A stretch of DNA of 64,000 bases, taken from positions 62,001 to 126,000 of the forward strand of contig JAITYX010000125.1 of NCBI GenBank assembly GCA_021018815.1. The letters run 5' to 3'. The notes under the pieces were generated by a model. That model saw only the letters and a program-made list of their open reading frames with translations, had not been told where the DNA came from and searched no databases. Source of the stretch: Talinum fruticosum. Taxonomy: Eukaryota > Streptophyta > Magnoliopsida > Caryophyllales > Talinaceae. Shown piece by piece: positions 44,790-56,142 of this stretch. The position numbers and the translations under genes were made by a program. Position 1 is the first letter of the stretch; every line of letters begins with the position of its first letter.

Positions 44790-46663
44790 ACTAACCCTTC
44801 TCATTTCCTCTAACAAACCTAGTAACACCCTTTACTGTGGTCCTTTTCGAGGAAGAAGACTTTTCGGAACCCGGATTTGAATGACTTTGGGTTAGGTCCG
44901 ATTCTGAGTCTTCCGTTTAGAGAACCGAGTCCGTGTCTCTTTCTTTTGAAAAAATTTTCTTTTACAAACTAGTGGAGAAGGTTTTCACTGTAAGCCGGTC
45001 CAGGCTCGGTCCTCCTTTTCTTATGAATGGGACCGTGCTCAGCCTTCGTGAACTTCACGGTTCGGAGTTGTTTTTGAAAAGTTATGAGTACGAATTGGAT
45101 TCCTCCTCTTTGTTAAAACCAAGACCTTCTTTTCGAAGGAGACACATTGGGACCCTAAGAGCATATCAAGGTTTTTCTCGACCTTGAGTAAACTTTAAAA
45201 CAAGATCTTGAGACTCGTTGAGCTTTTACTTTAGTTGCTCATTTTCCCTTCCGAGTAACTCGGACTCAGTCTCATTGGATTAAGCACTAGTCCGAAGTTC
45301 GCTTAGAGTAAGTCTCGGCTTTTCCAACACATTTTTTAAAGTGATGCTCTCGAAGTGATTGACTCAAGTTGTTCTTTAGAAAGAGAAGAGTCGAATTGGA
45401 CTTCCCTTCCAAAGTGAAAATATACTTATCTAAATCAACTTTGGAAAACTTGAGAAAGTATTCAATTACCTCCCGAGGATTTGTTTCCTCATTGTCCGAG
45501 TGATCCGAGTCGGACTCGTTTCAACTTCCGAGTGAGAGAGTGTCATTAGACATTTTGAATCATCCGAGTCTTCATCGTCTTCCGATGAGTCTTTATCGTC
45601 TTCCGATGAGTCTTCATCACTCCATGTGCCCATCATAGCCTTTTTCTTTCTTCTGTCCCTCTTTCTCTTGGGACAGTCCTTGACTATGTGTTCCTTGCTG
45701 CAACATTCAAAACAGACCAATGTTCTCGATCAAAAATAACTTTGAAGGGGACGAGTGTTTACCTTTTCTATCCTTCTTGTCTTTCTTATAGAACTCTTCT
45801 CTTGGCTCCTTATCCCATCTCTTGTGCTTCATCATTCTCTTAAATCCTCAAGGGATATGTGCCATGGGATCCTCTTCCGAGTTAGAAGAACTTAGATTTG
45901 CTTCTTTGGTTTCGAGGCTTTCGAGCGCAATGTTCTTTTTGCGTTTGACCTCTCGCATCCTCCTCTTCCGGTGGATCTCATGGGTGAGTAGCTTCCCAAT
46001 GAGTTCGTCTAGCTTCAGTAGAGACAAGTTCCGAGCCTCTTCGATAACTGTCACCTTGGGACCCCATCTTTTCTTCGGTAGGCTTCGAGTATCTTTCAAC
46101 ACATTTCCTCGTGGGAAATCTTTCTACCCAAAAAGTTGAGATTGTTGGTAATCTCGGTGAAGTGGATGATCATCCGAGTGATGTTTTCTTCGGCTTCATC
46201 TTAAACCACTCATACTTGTGAAGATATTGGCTTATCTTCACTTGTCCGACTTGGCTTGTGCCTTCATAAGTGTTGACCGAGTGTGTCCCATACTTCTTTG
46301 ACTATGTCACGAGCGGACACTCGGTTGTGCTATTCTAAGCCGATGGCGCACATCGAATGTTCATCGCCTTGAAGTTCTTTCCGAACTTTTCTACATCATC
46401 AACAAGTGAACATAGCCTTTGTCTTGGGCACAAGTCTTGTTTCTTCCGTCTTCATGGGAATGTACTTGCCTACTTGTATGATGTTCCGGACATCCTCATC
46501 ATGATCTAGCTGGAAACATTACATGAGCTTCTTCCAGATGCACAAAGTTAGATCCTTTGAACTTTGGTGGTCTACTAGAAGATCTTCCTTCATCGAACTC
46601 TTTGTTGTTTTGAGCCATTTGATCTTTAGACCTTTGGATGGTTAGATCCTTTCTAAAAGGCTA
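44790..46663 (-). pseudogene. Sirevirus-type gag of copia copy 2
   Basis: The N-terminal UBN2-like part (46440-46100) is shifted; 46102-45848 reads DTRSLPKKRWGPKVTVIEEA and LIGKLLTHEIH. Zinc knuckle CFECCSKEHIVKDC near 45715-45675 keeps C-x2-C-x4-H-x4-C. The acidic tail has an extra in-frame 24-bp duplication (SSEDD units, 45571-45618) absent from copy 1. Coiled-coil debris at 45350-45150. Confidence 0.83.
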
Positions 46664-46676
46664 GGCTCTGAAACCA
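46664..46676 (-). other. Primer-binding site of copia copy 2
   Basis: The minus strand reads TGGTTTCAGAGCC, one change from TGGTATCAGAGCC, complementary to initiator tRNA-Met. Confidence 0.8.
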
Positions 46677-46678
46677 AT

Positions 46679-47947
46679 TGACGGCTTGCTTTCGGAGAAG
46701 TCAAGTCACCGTAGAGGGGGTGAATAGGGTGATGAGGAAATTCACTCGAGTTAAACACTAGATATGACTCTAAGGAGAATGTGAGTCAAGAATGAACTTA
46801 GAAGAACACTAACTCGGAGTAAAGAATAAGTGTTTGTAGCGAGATAAAGATAAAGATTGGACGAGAACTTTCAATTTGTTCGAGTCTAGATTGGACTTAG
46901 AAAAGTACCAACTCGTAAATTACGTGGAAACCCTTCGGGGCAGAAAACCATGGACTGTGCTAATCCCAGCACGAAGTCAAATCCACTATTTTGAATCCAC
47001 AAAATATAGTAGAATGACTCAACCAGAGTTGCTCCCTTAGACAATTCCTTACAAGTTTTTGCTAGACTCGTAAATTACCTTATCCGATCTAGTACTTCCT
47101 AACCGAGATAACCTTTATTGCTAGGGACAACCGAGCTGAGTTAACCCTTACATCTTAGTCAAGGGACCTTACTGAGAAAGTAAGAATAAGTGTTAGTAAC
47201 AGATTACAAGACCTTACAACTCGGAGAATATTAAATACGAGTTGGAGTTGTAAGAAGAAGATTGAGTATGAATACAAAGACTTTTGCTTAAGAATGTGTA
47301 TTGAATATTTGGTTTTTGTAATCTTCAAGTCTTGAGAGTTGGCTTCTATTTATAGATGACCAAGCGGATTAACCGTTGTAACTATCTTCCGACTTGGATG
47401 TCCTTTGTGACCATTGCAATGGATTTTCTTAGTCACTTAGAAAATATCCGTTGAGGTGTAAACATTGGGCAACGAGTTATTCACTGCTTTGGAAGTCCCA
47501 ATTCACTTGTGGTGTCTTAAAAAGTAAGGTGGAAACCATCATTAAGCATAGCGTTGCAGATTTCCAGCTTTGGAAACAGACAACCATGACACGATGTGTG
47601 GGCCTTGGTCGGAAGTTGAAAAAGCCTTGTCCGCTCGTGATTTGACATTTTGAAGGCGGTTACTTTTGTAATTCAAAAATAGGATAGCCTCATTTGAATA
47701 ACCTACAAAAGTAAATAAATTTTGTTCTCAAAGTATAAAATACTTTGGTCCTAGATTAGACATAAATAATAAATTAATTAAGATAATTAAGTGCATAATT
47801 ATCTTAGTCGGAAAAGGAATCGAATTTTCGAGTCTAATTTCCATTAGTATCAAAATCCATCCGAGTCGGTCTAAAAGCGAATCAAGTCAAATAAAGAATA
47901 TCGAGTGGACAGACTTGATTTAGACAAAGCAAAGTTCAAACAAAATA
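46679..47947 (-). repeat. Truncated 5' LTR of copia copy 2
   Basis: Begins TGACGGCTTGC next to the PBS and follows the other LTRs until CAAAATA at 47947. About 340 bp of the upstream part is missing. Beyond lies PMD-related sequence. TATA at 47345-47355. Confidence 0.83.
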
Positions 47948-47954
47948 GTGTTTA

Positions 47955-48269
47955 ATCGGGTTCATTAGATTCACCTGATTTCCAATGAGAAACCACCCTA
48001 GATCCCTATTGCTCAACTTTAGTAGAGATTTGTATGTCACGCGTAGATTTTCGGACGATTTGGGCATGACAAATTCCTATAGCATCAAACTCTTCAGGAA
48101 GGGGGCACAATTCCTAATCCCCAAACTTGAAGATGTGGTAATGAGGATCCCAATAGGCCACAATAGCCCTTAAGAAAGTCCAATGGACTTTCACTTTGTA
48201 AATACCGAATAACGTATTCAGCACATATTGTGACAAACCTACCCTCTCCGTATTTGTCATCTCACGCAT
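47955..48269 (-). pseudogene. PMD/DUF7745-like N-terminal fragment
   Basis: A minus-strand frame from the ATG at 48269 reads TERVGLSQYVLNTLFGIYK, then AIVAYWDPHYHIFKFGD, a stop, then ELCPLPEEFDAIGI. The pattern of FWDP...F.FGD.EL.PT.EEF is the start of PMD/DUF7745-type proteins in plant transposons. Two stops are present, so it is short in any ORF scan. It probably belonged to element-borne cargo. Confidence 0.6.
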
Positions 48270-48840
48270 CTAACAAGGTAAATTGCTCATGATGTTCATC
48301 CTTTTTAGAAGGAAGAAGAAGGCATTAGGAAATTCTCTTTGATTTGTAGAGGGATATGCAGAAGGCATTATTTTCTACTTCTACACGGGGTCCAATTTAG
48401 AGTAGTTTTCCGGAACATAAGAGTCCTAGTGCCCTACAACCACCAGCATTCGCCGGTGCTTGGGTCTTCCCAGGTGGCGGGCATTGGCCACCGTCTTGAA
48501 CCGGCCCGCTCGTCTTGTTTTGGCTTGACCATTCCTTGGGCCATTTTTTTTCTTTGCCCGAACCCGTTTTCGTGCAAACCATGTTACTTTGGGACCATTC
48601 GCTTAAGAATTCCCTTTTTTATTCTTTTTATTGTTTTATTTTGGGGGAATGGGGGCTAGTGCAAATGTTTTTAATTTTTTTCTATTTGTAATTTGGAATT
48701 TTTCTTAAGAATTTCTCATCATATTTAATAAAGGAAAATATTTTTAGAATCAAGTCTCTGCATTCCATCTCATTGCATAAGAGTCACAATATTACAAAAT
48801 AATAAATATTAAGCAATAGTAGCACCCTATAAGGGATTCA
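48270..48840 (+). other. Tat 3' noncoding region
   Basis: 48690-48830 is an inverted match to 9130-9290 of element A. GGGGGAATGGGGGCTAG at 48643-48659 looks like a polypurine tract. The GC-rich part 48440-48540 resembles nothing I can name. No gene is supported despite a 106-codon shadow frame. Confidence 0.5.
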
Positions 48841-49150
48841 CTAATCGTTGCCATAAGAAGCATCATCGAAGATGTAGTTCGTAAAGTCCTCCAAGACAGA
48901 TGTGGAAAATTGGTCGTGTCCAAGCACCTTCATAAAAGCTAGCTCCATGGTCCCAAGATTGAGATGCTCAATGGGATGGTCCACTGTAACAAGCCCCGGG
49001 AAGTGAAGCGGATATTTGTGCGAATAAAAACATGAAACAACGAGGATGTTTAGACTGTCTTCAACAAAGTTGGGCCCCACACCACACGAACCAGGCCTAC
49101 AGGTGCCAGGTTTTGCTTTAGAAGTACACCGAAGATGCGCACATTGTGAA
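48841..49150 (-). pseudogene. PMD gene C-terminus, second copy
   Basis: The frame 49080-48841 is open and reads GPNFVEDSLNILVVSCFY, then PLHFPGLVTVDHPIEHLNLG, ending FTNYIFDDASYGND and stop. It matches 8850-9089 and extends upstream by nucleotide similarity to about 49150 (equivalent to 8780). The same 3' noncoding block follows the stop in both copies. The upstream part is cut off by the LTR fragment at 49160. Confidence 0.65.
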
Positions 49151-49159
49151 GACCTAGCA

Positions 49160-49250
49160 CCTAGAAATTAACAAAATAGAATAATTTACACAAAATAAAC
49201 TATATAATATAAACTAAATAACTTCTAAAATTACGTACAAAATATGACTT
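49160..49250 (-). repeat. End fragment of the Athila-like LTR
   Basis: ATAAACTATATAATATAAAC followed by CTTAACA at the right end equals 43935-43993 with small changes. Only about 90 bp are present. Confidence 0.75.
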
Positions 49251-49255
49251 AACAA

Positions 49256-51250
49256 GCTCCAACGGGTTCCTTTAGGCGGGCCCAACTATGCTTGATTGCC
49301 CGAGGAAACGGTACCTCCTCCCTCGTAGCACACATCTTGGCCTAAACCTTTTGGTTCACAAAGAGGCACCGAGAATTCTGGTTTGTATCCTTATCCGTGC
49401 AACCCATGGGGGACCAAGTTCACGGACTACGTGTCACCATGTATCCAAACTCTTGAACTCTTTAATAATAGAACTTTTAGACCTTATAGGTGACACCCAG
49501 ATTCATTTGTTCGGACTCAAACTTTGCATGAGTAACATTCTGAATGATTGTTAAGGAATCAAGTATAAACTCGATCTCTTATAAGTTTTGATTACAAGTC
49601 ATTCTAAGTGATATAGAAACTTTTCGAGTGGAATAGAATCTTTTCCGAGTGTTACGTAAACTATTGCATTTGTTTTCATTTGATTCTGACTTACTAAGAA
49701 AGCATACTCATCGATCATCTTTCTACATTTGTAGTTCCGAGTCACTCGAGACAACACTCATACTTATCGCATGTTCAAACCATCACTTTAACTTTCTTAT
49801 ACTCGAGTCCGACTTCATATTTTAAGTTCTAAGTGAATTACAGTGGTAATTCATCTTTCCAAGTTAGCTAGTCTCGTTTCAACTTTGTTAGTCTAGATCA
49901 AGTACTACTACTCGATATTCTTTATCCGACTTGATTTATGTCTAGACCGACTCAGTTAGAATTTAAGTATAATGAATATTAGACATAGAAAATTCCACTC
50001 CTTTCGACTCGGATAATTATACACTTAATTATCTTAATTAAATTATTATCTCGTGTCTAATCTTGGACCAAAGTATTTTATACTTTGAGAACCAAATTGA
50101 TTTGCTTTTGTAGGTTATTTAAACGAGGTTATCCTACTTTTAAATTACAAGAGTAACCAGACTTCAAGATGTCAAATCACCAGCAGACAAGGCTTTTTCT
50201 ACTTCGACCAAGGCCCTAAAACCGTGTCGTGGTTGTTTGTTTCCAAACCGGAAATCTTCAACGGTAAGCTCAACGATGGTTTCCACTCTATTTTTCGAGA
50301 CACCACTAGTGGATTGGGACATCCTAAGGAGTCAAGAGTCATTGCACAACATTCACAACTCGGAGAGGACTTCTAATCGAAGCTAGTCACAACGACTAAT
50401 CTGCATGGTCATCTATAAAAAGAAGCCAACTCTCAAAACTTGAAGATTACTTGGAATCATTGTTAATACACATACTTAAGCAAAAGTCTTTGTATTCATA
50501 TTCAATCTTCAACTTACAACTTCAACTCTGTATTTAATATTCTCTCGAGTTGTAAGGTCTTGTAATCAGTCACAATTCTCTTCTTACTTTACGAGTAAGG
50601 TCCCTTGACTGAGCTGTAAGGGTTAACTCAGCTCGGTTGTCCCTAGCTGTAAAGGTTACCTCGGTTAGGAAGTACTAGATTAGATAAGGGAATTTCTCAG
50701 TCTAGGAAAAACCTTGTAAGGAATTGTCTAAGGGAGTAATTTGGGTTAAGTCTATCTACTGTATTTTGTGGATTCAAAATAGTGGATTTGACTTGGTGCT
50801 TGGATTAGCACCGACGTGGTTTTCTCGCCCTAGGAGGGTTTCCACCTAATTTCCGAGGTATCACTTTGCTGAGTCCAATCTACTCGGATTGCTTTAAAGT
50901 CGGTTTCAGATTTAATTTCCTCATCACCCTATTCATCCCCTCTAGGGTGACTAACTCTCTCAAGAGCAAACCTTCAATTTGCATGCTTTAATGAGTGTGT
51001 TTGTTTTTAGATTTAATCTTCCGTTTGTGAGCCTTTAGGAATAGGTGAGGACTGCTAATAGGACCCTTGCATGTGTGAAAATAAAATACGTTAATGAATT
51101 TCCTAGAGGCAAGGTGGTGTCCCTTCAACGACAACCTTGCAACCTTAGGCTGCTGGAGTAGCTTGTGAACTATCATCAAGCATGGCAAGTGGATGTTTAG
51201 CCGCATATGCATGCAAGTGGGAGCTCTTACCCCACCAAATTAGCTTTTTC
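49256..51250 (+). other. Plus-strand Tat leader fragment, interrupted by a solo LTR
   Basis: 49256-49504 and 50982-51080 are inverted matches to 33370-33125 and 33124-33037 of element B. Shared words include GTTCACAAAGAGGCACCGAG (49356) and GCATGCTTTAATGAGTGTG (50981). The part 51080-51250 has no recognised match. No gene is seen. Confidence 0.65.
49510..50976 (+). repeat. Copia solo LTR with target-site duplication
   Basis: Inverted relative to the other copia LTRs and complete to GCAAACCTTCA at 50976. Flanked by ATTTG on both sides (49505-49509, 50977-50981). The empty site in element B (33121) reads GCATGCAAATGAAG, proving insertion at CAAAT. The first bases (TG)TTCGGACTC differ from TGAAGACTC of the family. 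TATA CTATAAAA at 50413-50420. Confidence 0.88.
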
Positions 51251-51635
51251 ATATCAAAATTTTCTATCAGCTTTTTATTGAACTACATAGGTAAAACACT
51301 CGAACTTTCGTTAATATGATTATTCACTAACAAGCATGTTCATACAACAAATTATCGAGCCAAGCTTCGGATAAAAAATGATCGAAGTTTCAACATCGAA
51401 ATTTACAATGCTTCGAGGCTCGATCAAATCAAACTTAGGATCCTCTTACAAGACATCGAACGCATGCATCGTGAGGAAGTCCAGGCCCCGCTCTTGGAGT
51501 TCGGGTTGGACAACAACCAATTCCGGACATTACACAACAATAAATATTAAAATCACCACGTAGAACTAAGGTAAGTATCCTTTCGTGTCAACTTTGGCCC
51601 TTCATCTTTCGGACTTGGTCAAATTAGGGGCTAAT
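51251..51635 (+). other. 3' noncoding end of a plus-strand Tat element with PPT
   Basis: Ends in AAATTAGGGGCTAAT (51621-51635), the polypurine tract directly before an LTR start. The rest is noncoding and has no frame I recognise. Confidence 0.6.
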
Positions 51636-52466
51636 TGTAGACACCTAAAAAGTATCGTCCCTTGTCTTATTTAAATTCTATATTTTATATTGTGGGTCTA
51701 ATGACGAAACCTTGAGTCCTATTTGAGGATTTGGATCACTGATCGAATTTAATTGGTGCAACAAAAGCCGATAAACCAAAAAGAACCCCCAACACCACAT
51801 AAATTGCCTTTTTGCCTTGGTTCGGTCCGAAATCCTTTTCTCTTTGAACAGTCCAAGCTCGGGCCAAGCCTCAAGAGGCAACAGAGTCCAGTGCCGCATA
51901 CTCGTGAAATTCTAGGCTCATAATTCCGTATTTGACTTTTGTCCAATTAGACACGGAGCTGAAGACCTCAAGATGACATTTGGCGTTACATTTCATGATC
52001 ACAAGTATCAAAGTGCTTTGGCAACCGGAGTCCCTTTGTAGCATGGAATGGCGGAAAACCCTAGGTATCCCTCGGGCCGACCCCCGACCGTGATTCTATC
52101 CAGTCTTATACCTTCGTTTTGGCCCAATGTTTTGTTGCCATTTCTGCTATGTTTTGAACACCCGACACGAGGGAAAACCCTAGGTCATTTATGACGTAAA
52201 CCTCTCCATATGAACAGAGAGCCTTGGCTCTCATTTTTGGATGGCTTTTTGCCATAGCACTACTCTGCTGCATTTTACGTTGAACGACTTCCCTAAGCAT
52301 TACTCGCTGAAAAGTAACCTCGGACATTCCTTTGCACCCTATTCCCTAAGCATTACTCGCCAAAATGTCAAACATCACCGCGGAATTCTTGCTAAGAGGT
52401 AATGAATATTCGATTATTCCAATCTCTTGACATTCATTAAGTTGATGTTTCCTATTCCCTACCAAC
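51636..52466 (+). repeat. Tat LTR fragment
   Basis: Starts TGTAGACACCTAAAAAG. Collinear with the element B LTR (inverted) through CCCCCAACACCACATAAATT (51786) and the GAAATTCTAGGCTC and CATTTCATGATCACAAGTAT blocks to about 52020. The rest (52020-52466) has a repeated CCCTAAGCATTACTCGC word (52292, 52349) and no LTR match that I can see. Confidence 0.65.
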
Positions 52467-52688
52467 TGTAGACACCTAAAAAGTGTCATTCCTTATCTCT
52501 TTATTTATGTATTTTTATTTTTTGACCAAATGCCGATAATCCCGAGTGCTTGTTTAAGGATCCGGATTGCGGATTGCGATTGATTAGTGCAACACAAACC
52601 AATAAACCATAAAAAACCCCAACACCAAATAACTAACCTTCAGCCTTGGGTCGATCCACAAATCTCTTTTCTTTCGGACGATCCAAGA
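52467..52688 (+). repeat. Second Tat LTR fragment
   Basis: Again starts TGTAGACACCTAAAAAG (GTC follows) and runs through CCCCAACACCAAATAACT to CGATCCAAGAACC. It is cut near 52688 by RNase H coding sequence. Confidence 0.7.
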
Positions 52689-53398
52689 ACCTAGCCGAAC
52701 CTCGTCGTGAAGCCTTTGCACCCTACCAGGCACATTTGATTGAATTATCGAAACATTTTGAAAGTATTTCATACATATACCTTTGTAGGGATGATAACCA
52801 ATTTGCGGATGCTTTAGCTAAATTAGCATCCACGATCAATATCCCTAATGGCATTCATTCAATGCCCATTCATATAGAACGACGAGTCAGCCTGCACACG
52901 TATACACACTAGAAGTGTCTAGTACCGACCAAAGCAGTTGGTACCATGACATCAATCGAGTATCTAGACAAACAAGAATACATGTTGGACTCCACAAATA
53001 AAGCTCCACGAGCTAGCGGGATGCTAGCAGCTCAACTCTTCATCAACTAAGGTTAGGTATGCAAGAAAACCAACACAAGAATAAACTTACTTTGTGTCAA
53101 CCAACATGAAGTAGAGCGCATGATGGATAAAATTCCTGGTGGGGAATGTGGACCCCATATGAATGGAAGAATGTTGGTTCAGAAAATTCGGAGGTTATGA
53201 TATTACTAGTCAACCATGGCAACACACTACCATGAACTGATTAAGAAATGCCACAAGTGTCGGTGTATGCAAACTTACAACACCAGACCACCATTGTTTC
53301 TCATGACACTTGTATTGCCTTGGCCATTCTCGGTTTAGAGAATTGATATCATTGGCAAAGTGAACCCTAAAGGAATATGCAGTCATGAATTTGTGTTA
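52689..53398 (+). pseudogene. Tat second RNase H end and integrase N-terminus
   Basis: RREAFAPYQAHLIELSKHFE, then DDNQFADALAKLASTINIPN is open (52690-52910). The integrase zinc region follows with GGECGPHMNGRMLV and KKCHKC, then DIIGKVNPKGICSHEFV before the CACTA end at 53399. This copy shows the uninterrupted version of the RNase H that is split in element C. Confidence 0.83.
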
Positions 53399-53610
53399 CA
53401 CTACTACATATATGACTTTTTATTACGGTCGATTTACAATGGTTAAAATGACAAACCATCATGAAAAATTGACCGAGTGGCATTTTTGTAAATATGCGAC
53501 ATTGTTTACCACCTATGACGACACTTGTTTCAAAGAACCGTCATCATATGTTAGGCTATGACGATTCATTAAAACAACCGTCATCATAGGGCACATTTGA
53601 TGACGGTTCT
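53399..53610 (+). repeat. CACTA terminal and subterminal repeats
   Basis: After the CACTA end, ACCGTCATCATA occurs near 53540 and 53578, with inverted GATGACGGTTC near 53601 and related ATGACGA words between. Such repeats bind the element-encoded transposition protein in En/Spm. Confidence 0.7.
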
Positions 53611-54763
53611 TCATTTGAAGCATTATTAAATGTGTTCCATAATAGATCTAAAACCCGAGAACCGCTTCGTGCTCTTTTACACCCAATTCATGTTCTCTAT
53701 TTTCTTTGTCTTATCGCTCTTCCACAGTTCTTCTCGTCCATAGTCCTTAGATCTACATCTCCTCAACTTGATACTTGTTGTCGGTAAGCTCTCGGTTGTA
53801 CCTCTTCATCGCTTCTTTCCTTTCCCTCACTCATTTCTCTTGTCACTTTTAGGTGTTATTGTCCTCTCTTGCCGTTATATCTCGTCCTATGTCACCATCG
53901 TTTTGGTTGGCCTGCTAGCCTCTTGCTCATGTCGCCATTGTCGTCTTTCAGTAATAATGTCAATACTGTCTTAATTTTCATTTAAGTTATTTACAAAAAT
54001 TAGGCAGTTGATTGTGGAATGTATTTGCGGTAATTCTTTGAATGTTATGAATGTGCGTAATGTTTGACATTGTTGAAATGTTGAATCATTTATTGAGAAT
54101 GTGGGTAACATTTGTTTAGTTCGTTATGTTGGAAATTCGTGAAACGTTTGACATTTTGAGAAAAGGGTTTAGGAGTTTAGGATTTAATAATACTAGGGAA
54201 ATAGAATCATAGTTAGGATGGTCAATTGAAGGATTGTATCCAAATTTGTTTATGGTTTAGAGAAATAGAAAGATGATTTGGATATAGATCATCCCAAAAA
54301 CTTGTTATAAAGATAAATTTGTATCCAAATTTGTTTATTTTGATGATGTGATGTTGGGGTGGACTCATTTATGCAATTGTTGAAGTTGGTATCCAAATTT
54401 GGTTAAAAATTAGAGGGATAGAAATATTTAGGTTTAAGTGGTTGGGGAAATACAAAAATTTGTGGTTAAGGGTTTAGGAAAATGAAAATATTTATGGTTT
54501 AGGATTTAAGGATAATAAGAGAGAATATAAAAGTGAACATGCAAAAATTTGTAATGTCTTTGGATATAGGGATCTCCCTAAATACTTGTTATAAAGATAA
54601 ATTTGTTATCAAATTTGTTTATTTTGATGAGTTGATGTTGGGGTCGACTAATTTATCCAATTATCTAAATTTTTAGTTTCTTTTTGGGTTGCAAGTTTAT
54701 TGTATAATATATAATTGTAAACTACAAGTACATGATTTTTTTTTAAGTATACATAATGCATAA
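53611..54763 (+). other. CACTA 5' region, noncoding or exon-intron debris
   Basis: Pyrimidine-rich transcript-leader-like part (53640-53800) with a 68-codon frame at 53768-53974 of no known family, then AT-rich intron-like sequence. Nothing recognisable is encoded. Confidence 0.4.
54276..54664 (+). repeat. Direct repeat, two copies of about 107 bp
   Basis: 54276-54383 and 54558-54664 share ACTTGTTATAAAGATAAATT, TTTGTTTATTTTGATGA and GATGTTGGGGT. Confidence 0.8.
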
Positions 54764-54985
54764 GACAATGATCAATATCAACGAAATTTTGATGCCATCC
54801 ACTTAGCTTGCTTTATCTACCCCCAACACATAACTAGAATCGGAGTTCCCATAACCCTTGTTGACTTTAGCAATAAGGTTGGGTTCACTAGGCAAGACAT
54901 AGAGGCTATGTACAACATGGGTCAGTCCATGAAGAAAGGAAAAAGTGGTAAAGGATTCATTACGGAAAAATGTGACAAACTATAG
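54764..54985 (+). pseudogene. Exon-like open frame in CACTA, unassigned
   Basis: 74 codons without ATG, stop at 54983-54985. Reads FDAIHLACFIYPQHITRIGV, then DFSNKVGFTRQDIEAMYNMG, and a lysine-rich end KKGKSGKGFITEKC. It stands out against stop-rich surroundings and looks like a 3' terminal exon. I do not recognise the family; a second CACTA gene is possible. Confidence 0.4.
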
Positions 54986-55284
54986 GGAATTATTATTAGT
55001 TTTGTGATTGTTTATCACCTTTTTCTCCAATGAATCTTTTATCCCTTTTTCCTTTTTCGTGGACTCGACCCACGCCATACATAGACTTTATGTCTTGTCT
55101 TGTGAACCCTATCTCATTATGACAATAAGGGTCATGGACACTCCGGTTGCAGTCATGTCTTGGGGTGGTTAAAGCGAAAAAATATTATATATATATATAT
55201 ATATATGCATTATGTAAAACTTTAAAACAAATCATGGGTAGTTTATGATAATGTGTAATACATCACAATTGCAACCAAAAAGGA

Positions 55285-55348
<64 letters not shown>

Positions 55349-56142
55349 AATTCTCTTACATAATGAATATAGGTAAAGAGTTGTATAAATATATACATAT
55401 TTAAAAAGACGTAAATATAAACAATGAGAAATTAGTAATAATTTACTATTGTTTGTCACATTTTGTTTCAATTTGACTCCTCTACCCCTTCTCTCCTTCT
55501 TCCTGGATAAGTAACATCATCGTTTTTGTTTTTCATATAATTTGATAAATGGCATGCTCATTTTTGTATAATTGTGCTTATTTTGCTTACCAATCTATGC
55601 TTTTCATAAAATTATCGTATGCATTTTATAAGATTAGTGAACCTGTTTAAAAATTTGTACATAAAAACTTATCCTAGGTCAAGGTACGTGCATAAATCTG
55701 CGTATAACGCTTATGATATTACCTTTGTATGTATAGGTTTTTGAATTTTTCATGTTGGACAGTTTGAGAATAATATGATAATAGTTTGTGTGGCTATTAT
55801 AATCTTATCATAAATTTGGCAGTATATCATCGTTTTCAATTATGATAACGGTGAGTTTGATGTGAGTATCTTTACTTATGTTACCATACAATTAACTAAG
55901 CATATAAACATTACCCACATCGTTTTTGTATTACTCGAAGGACTAAGGGGAAATGCTGCCGGAATTTTGTCAAATGTATGATAAGATTTTGCTACACGGC
56001 CTAGGGTCATATTATTCTTGAATGGGTTTAGGACCATCTATCCCTATAGAAGGATCATAGGCTCATGTCATATTATTTGTGCGTAAGTACGTGTTTCTCG
56101 AACAATATATGGTGAATTGCTTCTCGTGTTTATGGGTAAGTT
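54986..56142. other. AT-rich spacer of the CACTA element
   Basis: Contains (AT)n tracts and no convincing frame. Probably promoter or intron of the transposase gene. Confidence 0.4.
55287..55346. repeat. (AT)n microsatellite, about 59 bp
   Basis: Uninterrupted TA repeats; a shorter tract is at 55181-55208. Confidence 0.95.

Larger units (their letters stand above)
37656..47947 (-). mobile_element. Sirevirus-type Ty1/copia, copy 2, with both LTRs and a nested Athila-like LTR
   Basis: Minus-strand order: truncated 5' LTR (47947-46679), PBS, gag, protease, integrase (split at 41809-43995), RT, RNase H, spacer, PPT, 3' LTR (39263-37656). It lacks the envelope-position ORF: only about 170 bp lie between the end of RNase H and the PPT. 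Frames are broken but less than in copy 1 for protease. Confidence 0.88.

Noticed and set aside
48339..48659. 106-codon plus-strand frame
   Set aside because: Lies over a GC-rich and T-rich noncoding stretch beside a polypurine tract; no family resemblance and no partner copy.
55232..55471. 79-codon minus-strand frame with Tyr-Ile repeats
   Set aside because: Translation of the (AT)n microsatellite.
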